Shown one piece after another: positions 1 to 7,282 of a stretch of DNA of 38,196 nucleotides (positions are counted from its first letter, which is position 1; each line of letters starts with the position of its first letter). The notes under the pieces were generated by a model that was not told the origin of the DNA, searched no databases, and saw only the letters and a program-made list of their open reading frames with translations. The stretch covers positions 1 to 38,196 of the forward strand of contig JAGOSC010000025.1 of the NCBI GenBank assembly GCA_018062515.1, written 5' to 3'. A program made the position numbers and the translations under genes. The stretch comes from Candidatus Omnitrophota bacterium (GTDB lineage Bacteria > Omnitrophota > Gorgyraeia > Zapsychrales > Zapsychraceae).

Positions 1-1
1 A

Positions 2-583
2 CCACCAGCTAGCCAAACTTATTTGTATACTCACAGTCTGGTGAATTCTTTTCAGTATCTTTTAAGGCAAAGGAATTATTCACCCCTTATTTTAATTCCA
101 CTATTCGTATTAGATTATTTATGTATTCACCCTTTTCAAGACGGTAATGGGCGTACCGCACGACTTTGGACTTTACTTCTTTTATATCAGGCTGGGTTCA
201 CCGTCGGTAAATATATAAGTTTGGAACGAATTATTGAACAAAGCAAAGAAACGTATTATGAATCTTTGGAAAAATCTTCCCAAAATTGGCACGAAGAAAA
301 GCACGATCCTCAACCCTGGTTACGTTATTTTTATGGAACATTGCTTAGTGCCTATAAAGAGTTCGAGGCCAGAGCGGGTGCTGTTAAAGAAAATACGTCA
401 AAAACAAAACAAGTTAAGGATTTTATAGATCGGGCGGTTTTACCTTTTTCAATAGCGGATATTGAAAAAGAATATCCTAGTATAAGCAAAGACATGATAC
501 GTTTTGTCATTCGGGAGTTGCGCGATGCCGATAAAATTTACGCCACCAATCGGGGGCGGGGTGCTAAATGGATCAAAAAGTAG
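2..583 (+). CDS. Fic-domain protein, C-terminal part (5' end outside window)
   Basis: Fic proteins transfer AMP or a related group to target proteins. The reading frame is open from base 2, so the gene begins upstream; the TTG at 23 is only an internal codon. The Fic core HPFQDGNGRTAR is encoded from about base 128, with the catalytic His, the Asp and the GNGR loop all present. The C-terminal 60 residues look like a winged-helix DNA-binding segment (SIADIEKEYPSISKDMIR...). Fic genes of this subtype are often found inside type I restriction-modification loci, and here hsdM begins 82 bases downstream. The N-terminal part, including any inhibitory helix, cannot be seen. The family call is secure; the target is unknown. 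Confidence 0.9.
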   Translation, partial: PPASQTYLYTHSLVNSFQYLLRQRNYSPLILIPLFVLDYLCIHPFQDGNGRTARLWTLLLLYQAGFTVGKYISLERIIEQSKETYYESLEKSSQNWHEEKHDPQPWLRYFYGTLLSAYKEFEARAGAVKENTSKTKQVKDFIDRAVLPFSIADIEKEYPSISKDMIRFVIRELRDADKIYATNRGRGAKWIKK

Positions 584-665
584 GCAATAAAGTGATTTAA
601 ATAGGGTAAAAACATAAAAATTACCCTATTCAAGAGAGATATTACCTACTTTTGAAAGGAATAAA

Positions 666-2162
666 ATGCTTGAAAATGAACTAAAAACACAAATTAAAAG
701 GCTTTGGAATAAGTTTTGGGAAGGGGGCATTGCCAATCCACTAACAGCCATTGAGCAGATTTCTTACCTCATTTTCATGAAGCGCCTGGAAGATATGGAT
801 CTTGTGCATAAAAAAGCGGCCGAACGTCGGAATGAAAAATATACTTCCATTTACAAGGGACAGGAAAATTGCCGTTGGTCCTACTGGATCAATATGCCCG
901 CCGAAGAAATGATCGCGCATGTGCGCGATAAAGTATTTCCTTTTATTAAGACTTTAAAAGGCGAAGAACATCAATTTAGCCAATCTATGAAGGATGCGGT
1001 CTTTATGATCCCCAAGCCTTCTCTTTTGCAGGAATCGGTTAAGTTGATCGATGATCTAAATATTACCCAGCAAAATCAGGATACTCAGGGTGACATTTAT
1101 GAATTCCTTTTAAGTGAGCTTAAGTCTTCGGGTAAAAATGGACAATTTAGAACACCTCGACATATTATTCGAATGATGGTCGAATTGGTTGATCCTCAAT
1201 TGGGAGATCATATCTGTGATCCAGCCTGTGGTACAGGCGGTTTTTTGATCAACGCTTATCAGCATATTTTAAAGGAAAACACTTCACCTGATGTTTTGGA
1301 GATCGACGACGAAGGCGTTCCGCATCATTTGGTGGGTGATAAGATTACCGATAAGAAACAACGTGCATTCTTAAAAGAAAAAGCGCTGCATGGTTATGAC
1401 TTTGACACAACGATGGTCCGCATTGCGCTCATGAATGCCGTGTTGCATGGAATCGACAAACCCAATATTCGGTACACCGACGCACTCTCTAAAGTGTATG
1501 AAGAAAAAGATAAATATGAAATCGTTCTCGCCAACCCACCCTTTAAAGGCAGTATCGATAAATCCGATATCTCTGATCGTCTCAAAATTAAAACCACAAA
1601 AACAGAACTTTTATTTATGAATCTCTTTGTTGAAATCCTTGTCATCGGAGGGAAATGCGGCGTCATTGTTCCTGATGGCGTTTTATTTGGATCATCTAAT
1701 GCGCACAAAGACGCCCGCAAAATGTTAGTTGAAGAAAACGAGTTGCAAGGCATTATCAAAATGCCGTCGGGTGTCTTCAAACCTTATGCCGGCGTATCGA
1801 CGGCAGTGGTGATCTTCGCCAAGGGCGGAACGACGGATAAGGTCTGGTTTTATGATATGCAGTCCGACGGATTTTCATTAGATGATAAACGTAACAAGGT
1901 CGATCAAAACGATATTCCTGACATTATTGCCAAGTGGCGTCGACGTGAGAAAAAGAAATCCCCAGGCAAAGGGGAGAAATGGTTTTGGGTGGATAAAGTT
2001 GAAATTGTAGAAAATAAATACGATCTTTCTATTTCTCGCTATAAGCCGGTGGAATATGAAGAAGTTGAATACGAATTGCCGCAAGCTATATTGGCCAGTA
2101 CTTCAGCGCTTGAGACTGAAATCGCGAAGGAAATTAGAGAAATTGAGAAGATGTTGAAATGA
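666..2162 (+). CDS. hsdM: Type I restriction-modification DNA methyltransferase subunit M (HsdM)
   Basis: This is the modification subunit of a type I system: it methylates adenine (N6) in the site chosen by HsdS, and also forms part of the restriction complex with HsdR. The SAM-binding motif I DPACGTGGF starts at residue 185 and the catalytic motif IV NPPF at residue 290. The N-terminal region (ENELKTQIKRLWNKFWEG...IEQISYLIFMKRLEDMD) is the usual HsdM helical domain. At 498 residues the length is normal. AAGGA lies about 7 bases before the ATG. The stop overlaps the hsdS start (ATGA), indicating translational coupling. No hsdR follows within the window. Confidence 0.96.
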   Translation: MLENELKTQIKRLWNKFWEGGIANPLTAIEQISYLIFMKRLEDMDLVHKKAAERRNEKYTSIYKGQENCRWSYWINMPAEEMIAHVRDKVFPFIKTLKGEEHQFSQSMKDAVFMIPKPSLLQESVKLIDDLNITQQNQDTQGDIYEFLLSELKSSGKNGQFRTPRHIIRMMVELVDPQLGDHICDPACGTGGFLINAYQHILKENTSPDVLEIDDEGVPHHLVGDKITDKKQRAFLKEKALHGYDFDTTMVRIALMNAVLHGIDKPNIRYTDALSKVYEEKDKYEIVLANPPFKGSIDKSDISDRLKIKTTKTELLFMNLFVEILVIGGKCGVIVPDGVLFGSSNAHKDARKMLVEENELQGIIKMPSGVFKPYAGVSTAVVIFAKGGTTDKVWFYDMQSDGFSLDDKRNKVDQNDIPDIIAKWRRREKKKSPGKGEKWFWVDKVEIVENKYDLSISRYKPVEYEEVEYELPQAILASTSALETEIAKEIREIEKMLK

Positions 2163-3340
2163 AGCAATTGCTATTAAAAAATTGTGCAACAATAACCGCT
2201 GGACAAGGAGCTCCACAAAGGGAAGATGATTTCGATTTGGCTGGAATGCCTTTTGTTCGTGCAGGTAGTTTGGAGGAATTAATTGCTGGTCGAGGCGAAG
2301 ATTGTTTGGAAAAAGTCACTAAGGATGCCGTAAAAAGATATCGACTTAAATTGTTTCCGAGTGGTACGGTTCTTTTTGCGAAAAGTGGGATGTCTGCAAC
2401 CAAGGATCGTGTTTATAACCTAAAACAACCAGCCTATGTAGTGAGTCATTTGGCCGCCATTACTCCCAGTAATGTATTAGACTCCGATTACTTAATGTAT
2501 TTTTTAAGATTTTTTAGGCCAAGTAGATTAATAAAAGATCCGTCGTATCCTTCTATTGGTTTAAGTGATGTGGAAAGAATAAAGATTAATGATTTAGATA
2601 TTAGTCATCAAAAAGAAGTGGCTCAACTCTTGAGAAAAGTGGAATTAATTATAGAAAAACGTCGTCAGACATTGCGCCTGGCCGACAGATTTCTCAAATC
2701 CGCGTTTTTGGAGATGTTTGGGGATCCGACAAAACGATACATACAATTTAAAAGCGTACTTGGTGATTATCTGAAAGTTTTGGGTGGTTATGCGTTTAAA
2801 AGTACAGAATTTGAAAAACGAGGGATTCCAGTAATAAAGATTGGCACGGTAAATAAAGGGTGCTTTGATATATATACCTGTTCTTTTATGCCGTTTAATG
2901 CTCGTGAAAGATACTGTAAATTTATTATAAAACCATTCGATTTATTAATTAGTCTTACGGGGACAACAGGAAAGGAAGATTACGGCAATGTCTGCATTGT
3001 TACTGCTGAGTATTCAGAGTATTTGCTTAATCAACGAGTAGGGAAGCTCCAAATTGAAGATAAAAAATTGAATCCAATATTTTTATATTATTATTTAAAA
3101 CATCCATATATTAAGCAAAATCTTACTACAGTTAGTCGGGGTGTTAGACAGGCAAATATTTCAAATGAAGATATTATGGCAATTAAACTAGATTTGCCTC
3201 CAGAAGATAAACAACAAAAATTCGCCGATCTTGTTCTAAAAGTAGAGAAATATAAAGAAAAATTAAAGCAATCCGAAACACAACTCCAAAGCCTCTTCAA
3301 TTCCTTGATGCAAAAGGCGTTTAAAGGAGAATTATTTTAA
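2159..3340 (+). CDS. hsdS: Type I restriction-modification specificity subunit S (HsdS)
   Basis: HsdS recognises the bipartite target site and scaffolds the M and R subunits. The protein has the expected two target-recognition domains: TRD1 about residues 1-160 and TRD2 about 195-350. They are separated by a helical spacer (QKEVAQLLRKVELIIEKRRQ, then LADRFLKSAFLEMFGDP), and a second conserved helix lies at the C-terminus (QQKFADLVLKVEKYKEKLKQ). The length of 393 residues is normal and both halves look intact. It overlaps hsdM by 4 bases. The recognition sequence cannot be deduced from the protein alone. Confidence 0.94.
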   Translation: MKQLLLKNCATITAGQGAPQREDDFDLAGMPFVRAGSLEELIAGRGEDCLEKVTKDAVKRYRLKLFPSGTVLFAKSGMSATKDRVYNLKQPAYVVSHLAAITPSNVLDSDYLMYFLRFFRPSRLIKDPSYPSIGLSDVERIKINDLDISHQKEVAQLLRKVELIIEKRRQTLRLADRFLKSAFLEMFGDPTKRYIQFKSVLGDYLKVLGGYAFKSTEFEKRGIPVIKIGTVNKGCFDIYTCSFMPFNARERYCKFIIKPFDLLISLTGTTGKEDYGNVCIVTAEYSEYLLNQRVGKLQIEDKKLNPIFLYYYLKHPYIKQNLTTVSRGVRQANISNEDIMAIKLDLPPEDKQQKFADLVLKVEKYKEKLKQSETQLQSLFNSLMQKAFKGELF

Positions 3341-3355
3341 TAGAAGGAGAAAAAA

Positions 3356-4060
3356 ATGAATAAGGTAATTAATGAGCATGTTTTTGAGATTCGGTATAAA
3401 CCAAATCCAAAGATATTGGATTATCGAGGAACGTGGGCGGAAATGGTATCGGAGCATATGCAGCTTTCCGAGTGGAGAATTTTGGAAAATCGAATTGATA
3501 TTTACGATAAAATAAATATGAATCATGCATTTGTCGGATTTTTTAACTCTGGATTTTTATGTAACGATTCTCCCACAAAGAACTATTTTTACGACCAAGC
3601 TATTAAACTATTTAGTTTTATATCAAGGTTGGATGGTTTTGAGATAGATCCTATAGTAGAACGTATAGGAGTTCGTTCAAAGTTTTGTACTACTTTTGAA
3701 AAAAGTTTTGATGAGCTTAAGACTCGATTTGTTTCAAAATATATCTCTCTTTCAAATGAAGCCGAGAAAGTAATGAATGCAAAGCTGATAGATATTGGCG
3801 TTCCATTAAATTTTGCTGACAAGTTTGGAAATTTTAATACCTTAGCGGGGCCTATGGAAAAAAGTCAAATTACCAAAGTTTTCTATGGTAGAAAAGAAAT
3901 AGAAATACCTGAAGTTGGTCTATATTTTGATATTGATTATTTCTTGAAGCCTAGTAAAAGGATGAAACCTGCCGAAGTAATTAAACTGATAAAAGATTTT
4001 GCTGAAAACTCGTGGGATAAACATGAAAAAATAAAAAACCTTATTTTAGGGGTAGAATAA
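3356..4060 (+). CDS. TIGR04255-like protein of unknown function
   Basis: A 234-residue soluble protein with no signal peptide or membrane segment. The N-terminal strand VFEIRYKPNP and the C-terminal YFDIDYFLKP resemble the sporadic TIGR04255 family, which often travels with defence loci; this is recognised by eye only. GAAGGAG sits at an ideal distance from the ATG and the gene starts 15 bases after hsdS, so it is probably in the hsd transcript. Its stop overlaps the next start (TAATG), so the two products are probably made together. It could also be an unrelated accessory protein of the restriction island. Confidence 0.7.
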   Translation: MNKVINEHVFEIRYKPNPKILDYRGTWAEMVSEHMQLSEWRILENRIDIYDKINMNHAFVGFFNSGFLCNDSPTKNYFYDQAIKLFSFISRLDGFEIDPIVERIGVRSKFCTTFEKSFDELKTRFVSKYISLSNEAEKVMNAKLIDIGVPLNFADKFGNFNTLAGPMEKSQITKVFYGRKEIEIPEVGLYFDIDYFLKPSKRMKPAEVIKLIKDFAENSWDKHEKIKNLILGVE

Positions 4061-4509
4061 TGGGAGGAAAAAAGAAAACCATGCCCCCCAAAAAAATGGC
4101 GGGTTTGCGTGAAGAAACAAGCAGTGAACTGGTAGTTCATCGCGATGCGACCTTATATCCTACCGCTTATGAAAGTCCAACGGCAATTGACGTAATTCAA
4201 AGTGATTCGACTAGTGCGCCAACCATTGGAGAGGAAGAACCTCAAATTTATGTGCAGAGTTTTGCTGGGTTAGTTGATAAATATCTTTTTAGTAAGAAAA
4301 CCATTCCGTTTACCATTTTGTTGTTAATTTGCGGTGTGGTATCATCGGTTATTTTTATTCAAGATAATAGCGCGGGGTTATTAATTAACAAAAAAGCTGT
4401 TTTATGGACATTAGAAAAATGTCTTATTTTTTGCGTATTGATTCTTTTGATTTGGGTTGCACTTTCTTTCGTGACTTGGTTAAAAAGCAGAGTCAGTAAG
4501 TATTCCTAG
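4060..4509 (+). CDS. Small two-helix membrane protein of the restriction island
   Basis: I do not recognise the family. The 149-residue product starts with a very basic segment (GGKKKTMPPKKMAG) and a hydrophilic stretch to about residue 70, followed by two hydrophobic helices: roughly residues 84-104 (IPFTILLLICGVVSSVIFI) and 122-145 (CLIFCVLILLIWVALSFVTWL). The short basic tail ends WLKSRVSKYS. The start shares one base with the stop of the preceding TIGR04255-like gene, so translation is likely coupled. A membrane partner for its upstream neighbour is a reasonable inference, but no catalytic motif is visible. Confidence 0.7.
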   Translation: MGGKKKTMPPKKMAGLREETSSELVVHRDATLYPTAYESPTAIDVIQSDSTSAPTIGEEEPQIYVQSFAGLVDKYLFSKKTIPFTILLLICGVVSSVIFIQDNSAGLLINKKAVLWTLEKCLIFCVLILLIWVALSFVTWLKSRVSKYS

Positions 4510-4526
4510 AGAATGGACCAGGTTGT

Positions 4527-5117
4527 ATGAATAATATATGTGGAATTTCCTGTAATATTATTTTTGAATCTCATATGCTGCAAAAAGCACAGGAAGTAGT
4601 TGATTATTTTGATTGCAATTACAAGAAAATTATTGAAATATTAAATCCTCAATATGGCTATTACAAAAAAGTTAATGTAAGTTTTATAGATAAAGATTTC
4701 GCGGCATATCGAGAAGGAAGCATTGTCGTTAACCACCAAATTCTGTATCCTAATAATTGGGGGGTTCTAGTTCATGAAGCAACACATGCTGTACAAAATT
4801 ATCCAGGTGAGATCGGGAGGTTACACCCCGCTTGGTGGATAATGGAAGGCATAGCTGATTACGTAAGGATAAAAGTTGCACAAGATATCACATCACAATA
4901 TGGGAATCCTACAGAAGGGTATACTCAGGCGGCACATTTTTTGTTTTGGATCGAAAACAATGTCGACAAAATGGCAATCCCAAAACTTAATACGGCATTT
5001 CATTATCAGTGTCAAAAGAACAAAATAGATGAAATCTTTTTAACGACGCTAAATACAACATGTGTAGAGTTATTAGCAAGATATAAATATTCGGAAATTC
5101 TAGGAACCCGCGCTTAA
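4527..5117 (+). CDS. Basic secretory protein (BSP)-like zinc peptidase
   Basis: The zinc-binding HEXXH motif is seen as HEATH at residues 83-87, followed by VQNYPG and about 15 residues later by WWIMEGIADYVR. This is the arrangement of the plant and bacterial basic secretory protein family of putative metallopeptidases. Unlike most of that family, this 196-residue protein has no signal peptide: it begins MNNICGISCNIIFES. It follows the small membrane protein by 17 bases. The last residues (LGTRA) lie inside a repeat that recurs at the end of the truncated dinD, so the original C-terminus may have been replaced. The substrate is unknown. Confidence 0.75.
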   Translation: MNNICGISCNIIFESHMLQKAQEVVDYFDCNYKKIIEILNPQYGYYKKVNVSFIDKDFAAYREGSIVVNHQILYPNNWGVLVHEATHAVQNYPGEIGRLHPAWWIMEGIADYVRIKVAQDITSQYGNPTEGYTQAAHFLFWIENNVDKMAIPKLNTAFHYQCQKNKIDEIFLTTLNTTCVELLARYKYSEILGTRA

Positions 5118-5270
5118 CTTATATTTAATACAATAATCCCCTCGTCCAAACAGAAAATCCACCCATGAAAAAAATTTATTTAGGTTGTGATGAAGAGGGA
5201 AAAAGAGTTGAGCTGGATTTTGAACAAGAAAAAATAAAGTTCATTTTGCTCGCCGGTGTTACATCCTCAG
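5097..5270 (+). repeat. Direct repeat copy A (end of BSP gene, leader and start of ATPase gene)
   Basis: About 174 bases nearly match 6400-6573. The shared part runs from a stop-proximal segment (GGAACCCGCGCTTAAC here, GGGACACGTACCTAAC in copy B), through the untranslated leader, into the first 35 codons of the P-loop ATPase gene. The two copies flank the first toxin-antitoxin pair and the truncated dinD, about 1.3 kb apart. Confidence 0.85.
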
Positions 5271-5305
5271 AGAGAACGGGCCATGTCCCTGTAATGCTCC
5301 CCTAA
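5165..5305 (+). pseudogene. Truncated copy of the P-loop ATPase gene
   Basis: The first 30 residues, MKKIYLGCD through FILLAG, match the intact gene at 6468 with one substitution (Glu for Gln at position 10). Similarity collapses exactly in the Walker A loop: GISASGKS in the full gene, GVTSSERT here. Eleven unrelated residues and a TAA follow. The 46-residue product cannot bind a nucleotide through this motif. It looks like a decapitated gene left by duplication or insertion of the adjacent toxin-antitoxin module. Confidence 0.85.
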
Positions 5306-5313
5306 AAGTCTGG

Positions 5314-5341
5314 TTGACAAAACTTCCGCGTTGAATACAAT
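5314..5341 (+). promoter_or_regulatory. Sigma70-type promoter, shared with 12064
   Basis: A perfect -35 TTGACA and a -10 TACAAT are separated by 16 bases. The 39-base segment from 5314 to 5352 matches 12064-12102 at all but about five positions, including the stretch after the -10. Both copies lie 80-95 bases upstream of a second promoter serving a toxin-antitoxin pair. Transcription would start near 5348. Confidence 0.7.
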
Positions 5342-5356
5342 AAAAACATCCCTTTA

Positions 5357-5397
5357 ACCCCGCTCGATTTTAACAATCGGCCGGGGTATTTTTATTT
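5357..5397 (+). terminator. Rho-independent terminator or attenuator before the toxin gene
   Basis: A 13-bp stem (ACCCCGCTCGATT, positions 5357-5369, against 5375-5387) has one C-C mismatch and one G-T pair. The loop is TTAAC and ATTTTTATTT follows. It lies only about 10 bases after the predicted transcription start of the 5314 promoter and before the toxin promoter, so most transcripts from the first promoter should end here. Confidence 0.8.
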
Positions 5398-5407
5398 AGG
5401 CCTCGAC

Positions 5408-5436
5408 TTGACAAATATACGCCAATGACGTATTAT
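5408..5436 (+). promoter_or_regulatory. Toxin-antitoxin promoter with internal operator
   Basis: TTGACA (5408-5413), a 17-base spacer and TATTAT (5431-5436) form an excellent promoter. Inside it lies the inverted repeat ATACG...CGTAT (5417-5433), centred on 5425 and overlapping the -10. This is the usual place for autorepression by a HigA-type antitoxin. The promoter also overlaps the upstream ATG at 5425, which argues against that codon as the translation start. Confidence 0.75.
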
Positions 5437-5451
5437 TTAAAGGAGGCTGAA

Positions 5452-5769
5452 GTGGAGATTATCGAAACTCCGATTTTTACAAAAAAAATAACGAGTGTTC
5501 TTTCTGACGGGGAGTATAAAGACTTGCAATGGGCTTTGGTGGTCAATCCCGAGGCGGGAGCAGTTATTCCGGGATGCGGGGGATTAAGAAAGTTGCGATG
5601 GGCCATTCCCGGCGCTGGAAAAAGAGGCGGATTAAGGATTATTTATTATGTTTATTCGGAAGGTGAGAAGATGTATTTGCTGTTTTCGTATAAAAAATCA
5701 GAACAAGAAGATTTGACAAAGGAACAATTAAAGATTTTAAGCGAATATGTAAAAAGAGGCGTGTTATGA
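5452..5769 (+). CDS. RelE/HigB-type toxin (first toxin-antitoxin pair)
   Basis: Toxins of this family are mRNA-cleaving ribosome-associated nucleases. The basic core (CGGLRKLRWAIPGAGKRGGLRIIYYVY, then MYLLFSYKKSEQEDLTKEQLKIL) is characteristic of the RelE/HigB-2 group. I take GTG at 5452 as the start because AAGGAGG (5440-5446) lies 5 bases before it; the in-frame ATG at 5425 sits inside the promoter. This gives about 105 residues, normal for the family. The stop overlaps the antitoxin start by 4 bases (ATGA). Toxin first, antitoxin second is the HigBA order. Confidence 0.88.
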   Translation: MEIIETPIFTKKITSVLSDGEYKDLQWALVVNPEAGAVIPGCGGLRKLRWAIPGAGKRGGLRIIYYVYSEGEKMYLLFSYKKSEQEDLTKEQLKILSEYVKRGVL

Positions 5770-6056
5770 AAGATCATGATTTTAAGGAGTTATTAACGAG
5801 CATTGACCAGGCTCGGAAAATCCATAAAGGAAAATTAAAACCCACGCGTATTTTCAAATTTAATCCGGTGATGATCAAGAAAATACGTGAAGAACTTCAC
5901 GTTACACAATCCGAATTTGCTTTTATGATCGGCGTTAGTATTGATACTTTACAAAATTGGGAGCAGGGGCGGAGAAAACCTGACGGTCCCGCTTTAGCGC
6001 TATTAAAAGTGGCTGCTGCCAACCCCAAAGTTGTTATGGACGCTTTACACGCTTAA
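5766..6056 (+). CDS. XRE-family antitoxin (first toxin-antitoxin pair)
   Basis: The 96-residue protein carries a Cro/C1-type helix-turn-helix at about residues 38-80. It includes KIREELHVTQSEFAFMIGVS and TLQNWEQGRRKPDGPALALL, the classic XRE signature with the conserved WEQGRRxPxGPA. It would neutralise the upstream RelE-type toxin and repress their shared promoter at the inverted repeat 5417-5433. Overlapping start and stop codons support coupled synthesis. Nothing appears missing. Confidence 0.92.
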   Translation: MKDHDFKELLTSIDQARKIHKGKLKPTRIFKFNPVMIKKIREELHVTQSEFAFMIGVSIDTLQNWEQGRRKPDGPALALLKVAAANPKVVMDALHA

Positions 6057-6081
6057 TGAGCTTTACTTGCCGAACATTTTA

Positions 6082-6110
6082 TTGACATCCACACGCATGA
6101 CTGGTATAAG
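6082..6110 (+). promoter_or_regulatory. Promoter of truncated dinD, twin of the BRO gene promoter
   Basis: TTGACA, a 17-base spacer and TATAAG. The spacer begins TCCACACGCATG, identical to the spacer of the promoter at 7163. A loose inverted repeat CCAcAC-N4-GacTGG spans 6089-6104 and may be an operator. DinD genes are SOS-regulated in E. coli, but no E. coli-type LexA box (CTGT-N8-ACAG) is seen here. Confidence 0.7.
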
Positions 6111-6154
6111 AATAATCACCCCCACGATTCTCCGTATCAACAAGGAGTTAATTG

Positions 6155-6421
6155 ATGATAACGAAAAATCACATCACAAAATCACATCCCGCCTTTGAAG
6201 CCATTCGTAAAGTAAATCAGCAAGAACAGGATTATTGGTCGGCAAGAGATCTGCAAATTATTTTAGGGTATATAAAATGGGATAAATTTTTATCGGTCAT
6301 TGAAAAAGCGAAACAAGCTTGTGTTAATTCAGGACAAGATATTGCCAACCATTTTCTCCATCTGGGGAAAATGGTCGATATTGGTTCTGGCGCACAAAGA
6401 ATTCCAGGGACACGTACCTAA
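6155..6421 (+). pseudogene. dinD: Truncated damage-inducible protein D (DinD) gene
   Basis: The product matches the N-terminal part of DinD: FEAIRKVNQQEQDYWSARDLQIILGYIKWDKFLSVIEKAKQACVNSGQDIANHF is the BRO-like domain, and KMVDIGSGAQR follows. Full DinD is roughly 270-280 residues; here only 88 remain. The end is replaced by IPGTRT and a stop that belong to the direct repeat starting at 6400. ATG 6155 is preferred over TTG 6152 because AAGGAG lies 7 bases upstream. A good promoter survives, so a short BRO-domain protein could still be made, but normal DinD function is unlikely. Confidence 0.85.
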
Positions 6422-6573
6422 CTTATATTCAACATAATAATCTCGTCATACAAACGGAAATTAAGCCATGAAAAAAATTTATTTAGGTTGTGATCAAGAG
6501 GGAAAAAGAGTTGAGTTGGATTTTGAACAAGAAAAAATAAAGTTCATTTTGCTCGCCGGTATTTCAGCCTCGG
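6400..6573 (+). repeat. Direct repeat copy B (end of dinD fragment, leader and start of ATPase gene)
   Basis: Partner of 5097-5270. It supplies the last codons of the truncated dinD (PGTRT), the leader, and the first 35 codons of the intact ATPase gene. Recombination between the copies would delete the toxin-antitoxin pair and dinD fragment. Confidence 0.85.
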
Positions 6574-7115
6574 GAAAAAGTATTTTTCACAAAAACTTAT
6601 ACAAACAATTATCCACCGAATATTCGTTTGATGAAATCGGTTTTATCTTCCTTGATATGACCATGGCGGACTTTTCTGATTGGCAGTCGGAGTATTTGAT
6701 TGAGCCGGTAATCACTAATCCGCAAGAGGCATTGGACGTGCTCGATGAATCCGCCGAGTGGGAAGACAATCAGAAAATATTTATTCATATTGAAGAATGC
6801 GATATGGTATATGCGGATAGGAAGCGGTTGGAAAAGGCTCTTTCGAAAATTAAGAATTTAAAGAATGTTTACGTTGTTTATTCAACCAGCCGTATAGACC
6901 AGAAATATTTGGCGGACTGGATGAAAGAGTTTATTGATCTTAAAGTTATTTTTTCGGTGGCGAGTGAGGCGGATTCGAAATTTTTGATAGGCAATAATAC
7001 GGCCAGCCGATTTAAGAAAAAGGGTGAAAGAATATTGGTTTTTAATGATCAAGAAATATCGTGCCAACCCTTCAGTGACAAAGAAACAAAAGCTTTGATG
7101 GATTTTAAGTTGTGA
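6468..7115 (+). CDS. Small P-loop ATPase, FtsK/SpoIIIE-like
   Basis: A 215-residue cytoplasmic protein. Walker A is GISASGKS at residues 31-38, after a short beta segment (KIYLGCDQEGKRVELDFEQEKIKFILLA) as in FtsK/SpoIIIE-type motor domains. A Walker B-like strand ending in two acids is seen in KIFIHIEECD, followed by a possible sensor region VYVVYSTSRIDQKYL. It is much shorter than FtsK and lacks membrane and gamma domains, so it is a stand-alone ATPase. No clear ribosome-binding site precedes the ATG. A 5' fragment of the same gene lies at 5165. The partner and role are unknown; a mobile-element or defence ATPase is possible. Confidence 0.75.
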   Translation: MKKIYLGCDQEGKRVELDFEQEKIKFILLAGISASGKSIFHKNLYKQLSTEYSFDEIGFIFLDMTMADFSDWQSEYLIEPVITNPQEALDVLDESAEWEDNQKIFIHIEECDMVYADRKRLEKALSKIKNLKNVYVVYSTSRIDQKYLADWMKEFIDLKVIFSVASEADSKFLIGNNTASRFKKKGERILVFNDQEISCQPFSDKETKALMDFKL

Positions 7116-7162
7116 GGTGGGTGCATGCCGAACAATCACAATTCCCCCTCCTATAGTGAATG

Positions 7163-7191
7163 TTGACTTCCACACGCATGTATGGTATAAA
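7163..7191 (+). promoter_or_regulatory. Promoter of the BRO-family gene
   Basis: TTGACT, a 17-base spacer and TATAAA. Fifteen of the 17 spacer bases match the dinD promoter at 6082 (TCCACACGCATG, then TATGG against ACTGG). The spacer holds CCACAC-GCAT-GTATGG, a near-perfect inverted repeat that may bind a common regulator. The leader to the ATG at 7283 is about 85 bases. Confidence 0.7.
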
Positions 7192-7282
7192 AATATCGGT
7201 CTCCCCGACCACTCGAGGTCTATCAATTCAATGGCGTATGCATCTCCCCATGCAACGCCATAAAAAAGAAAGGGGAAATCTC

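Noticed and set aside
1394..1780. Minus-strand open frame of 128 residues within hsdM
   Set aside because: It is a shadow of the hsdM frame with no ribosome-binding site or recognisable domain.
5117..6422. Integron attC-like core sites (GCTTAAC and ACCTAAC after stop codons)
   Set aside because: No matching GTTRRRY partner follows within the normal attC length, and no integrase or cassette-like inverted arrangement is seen.
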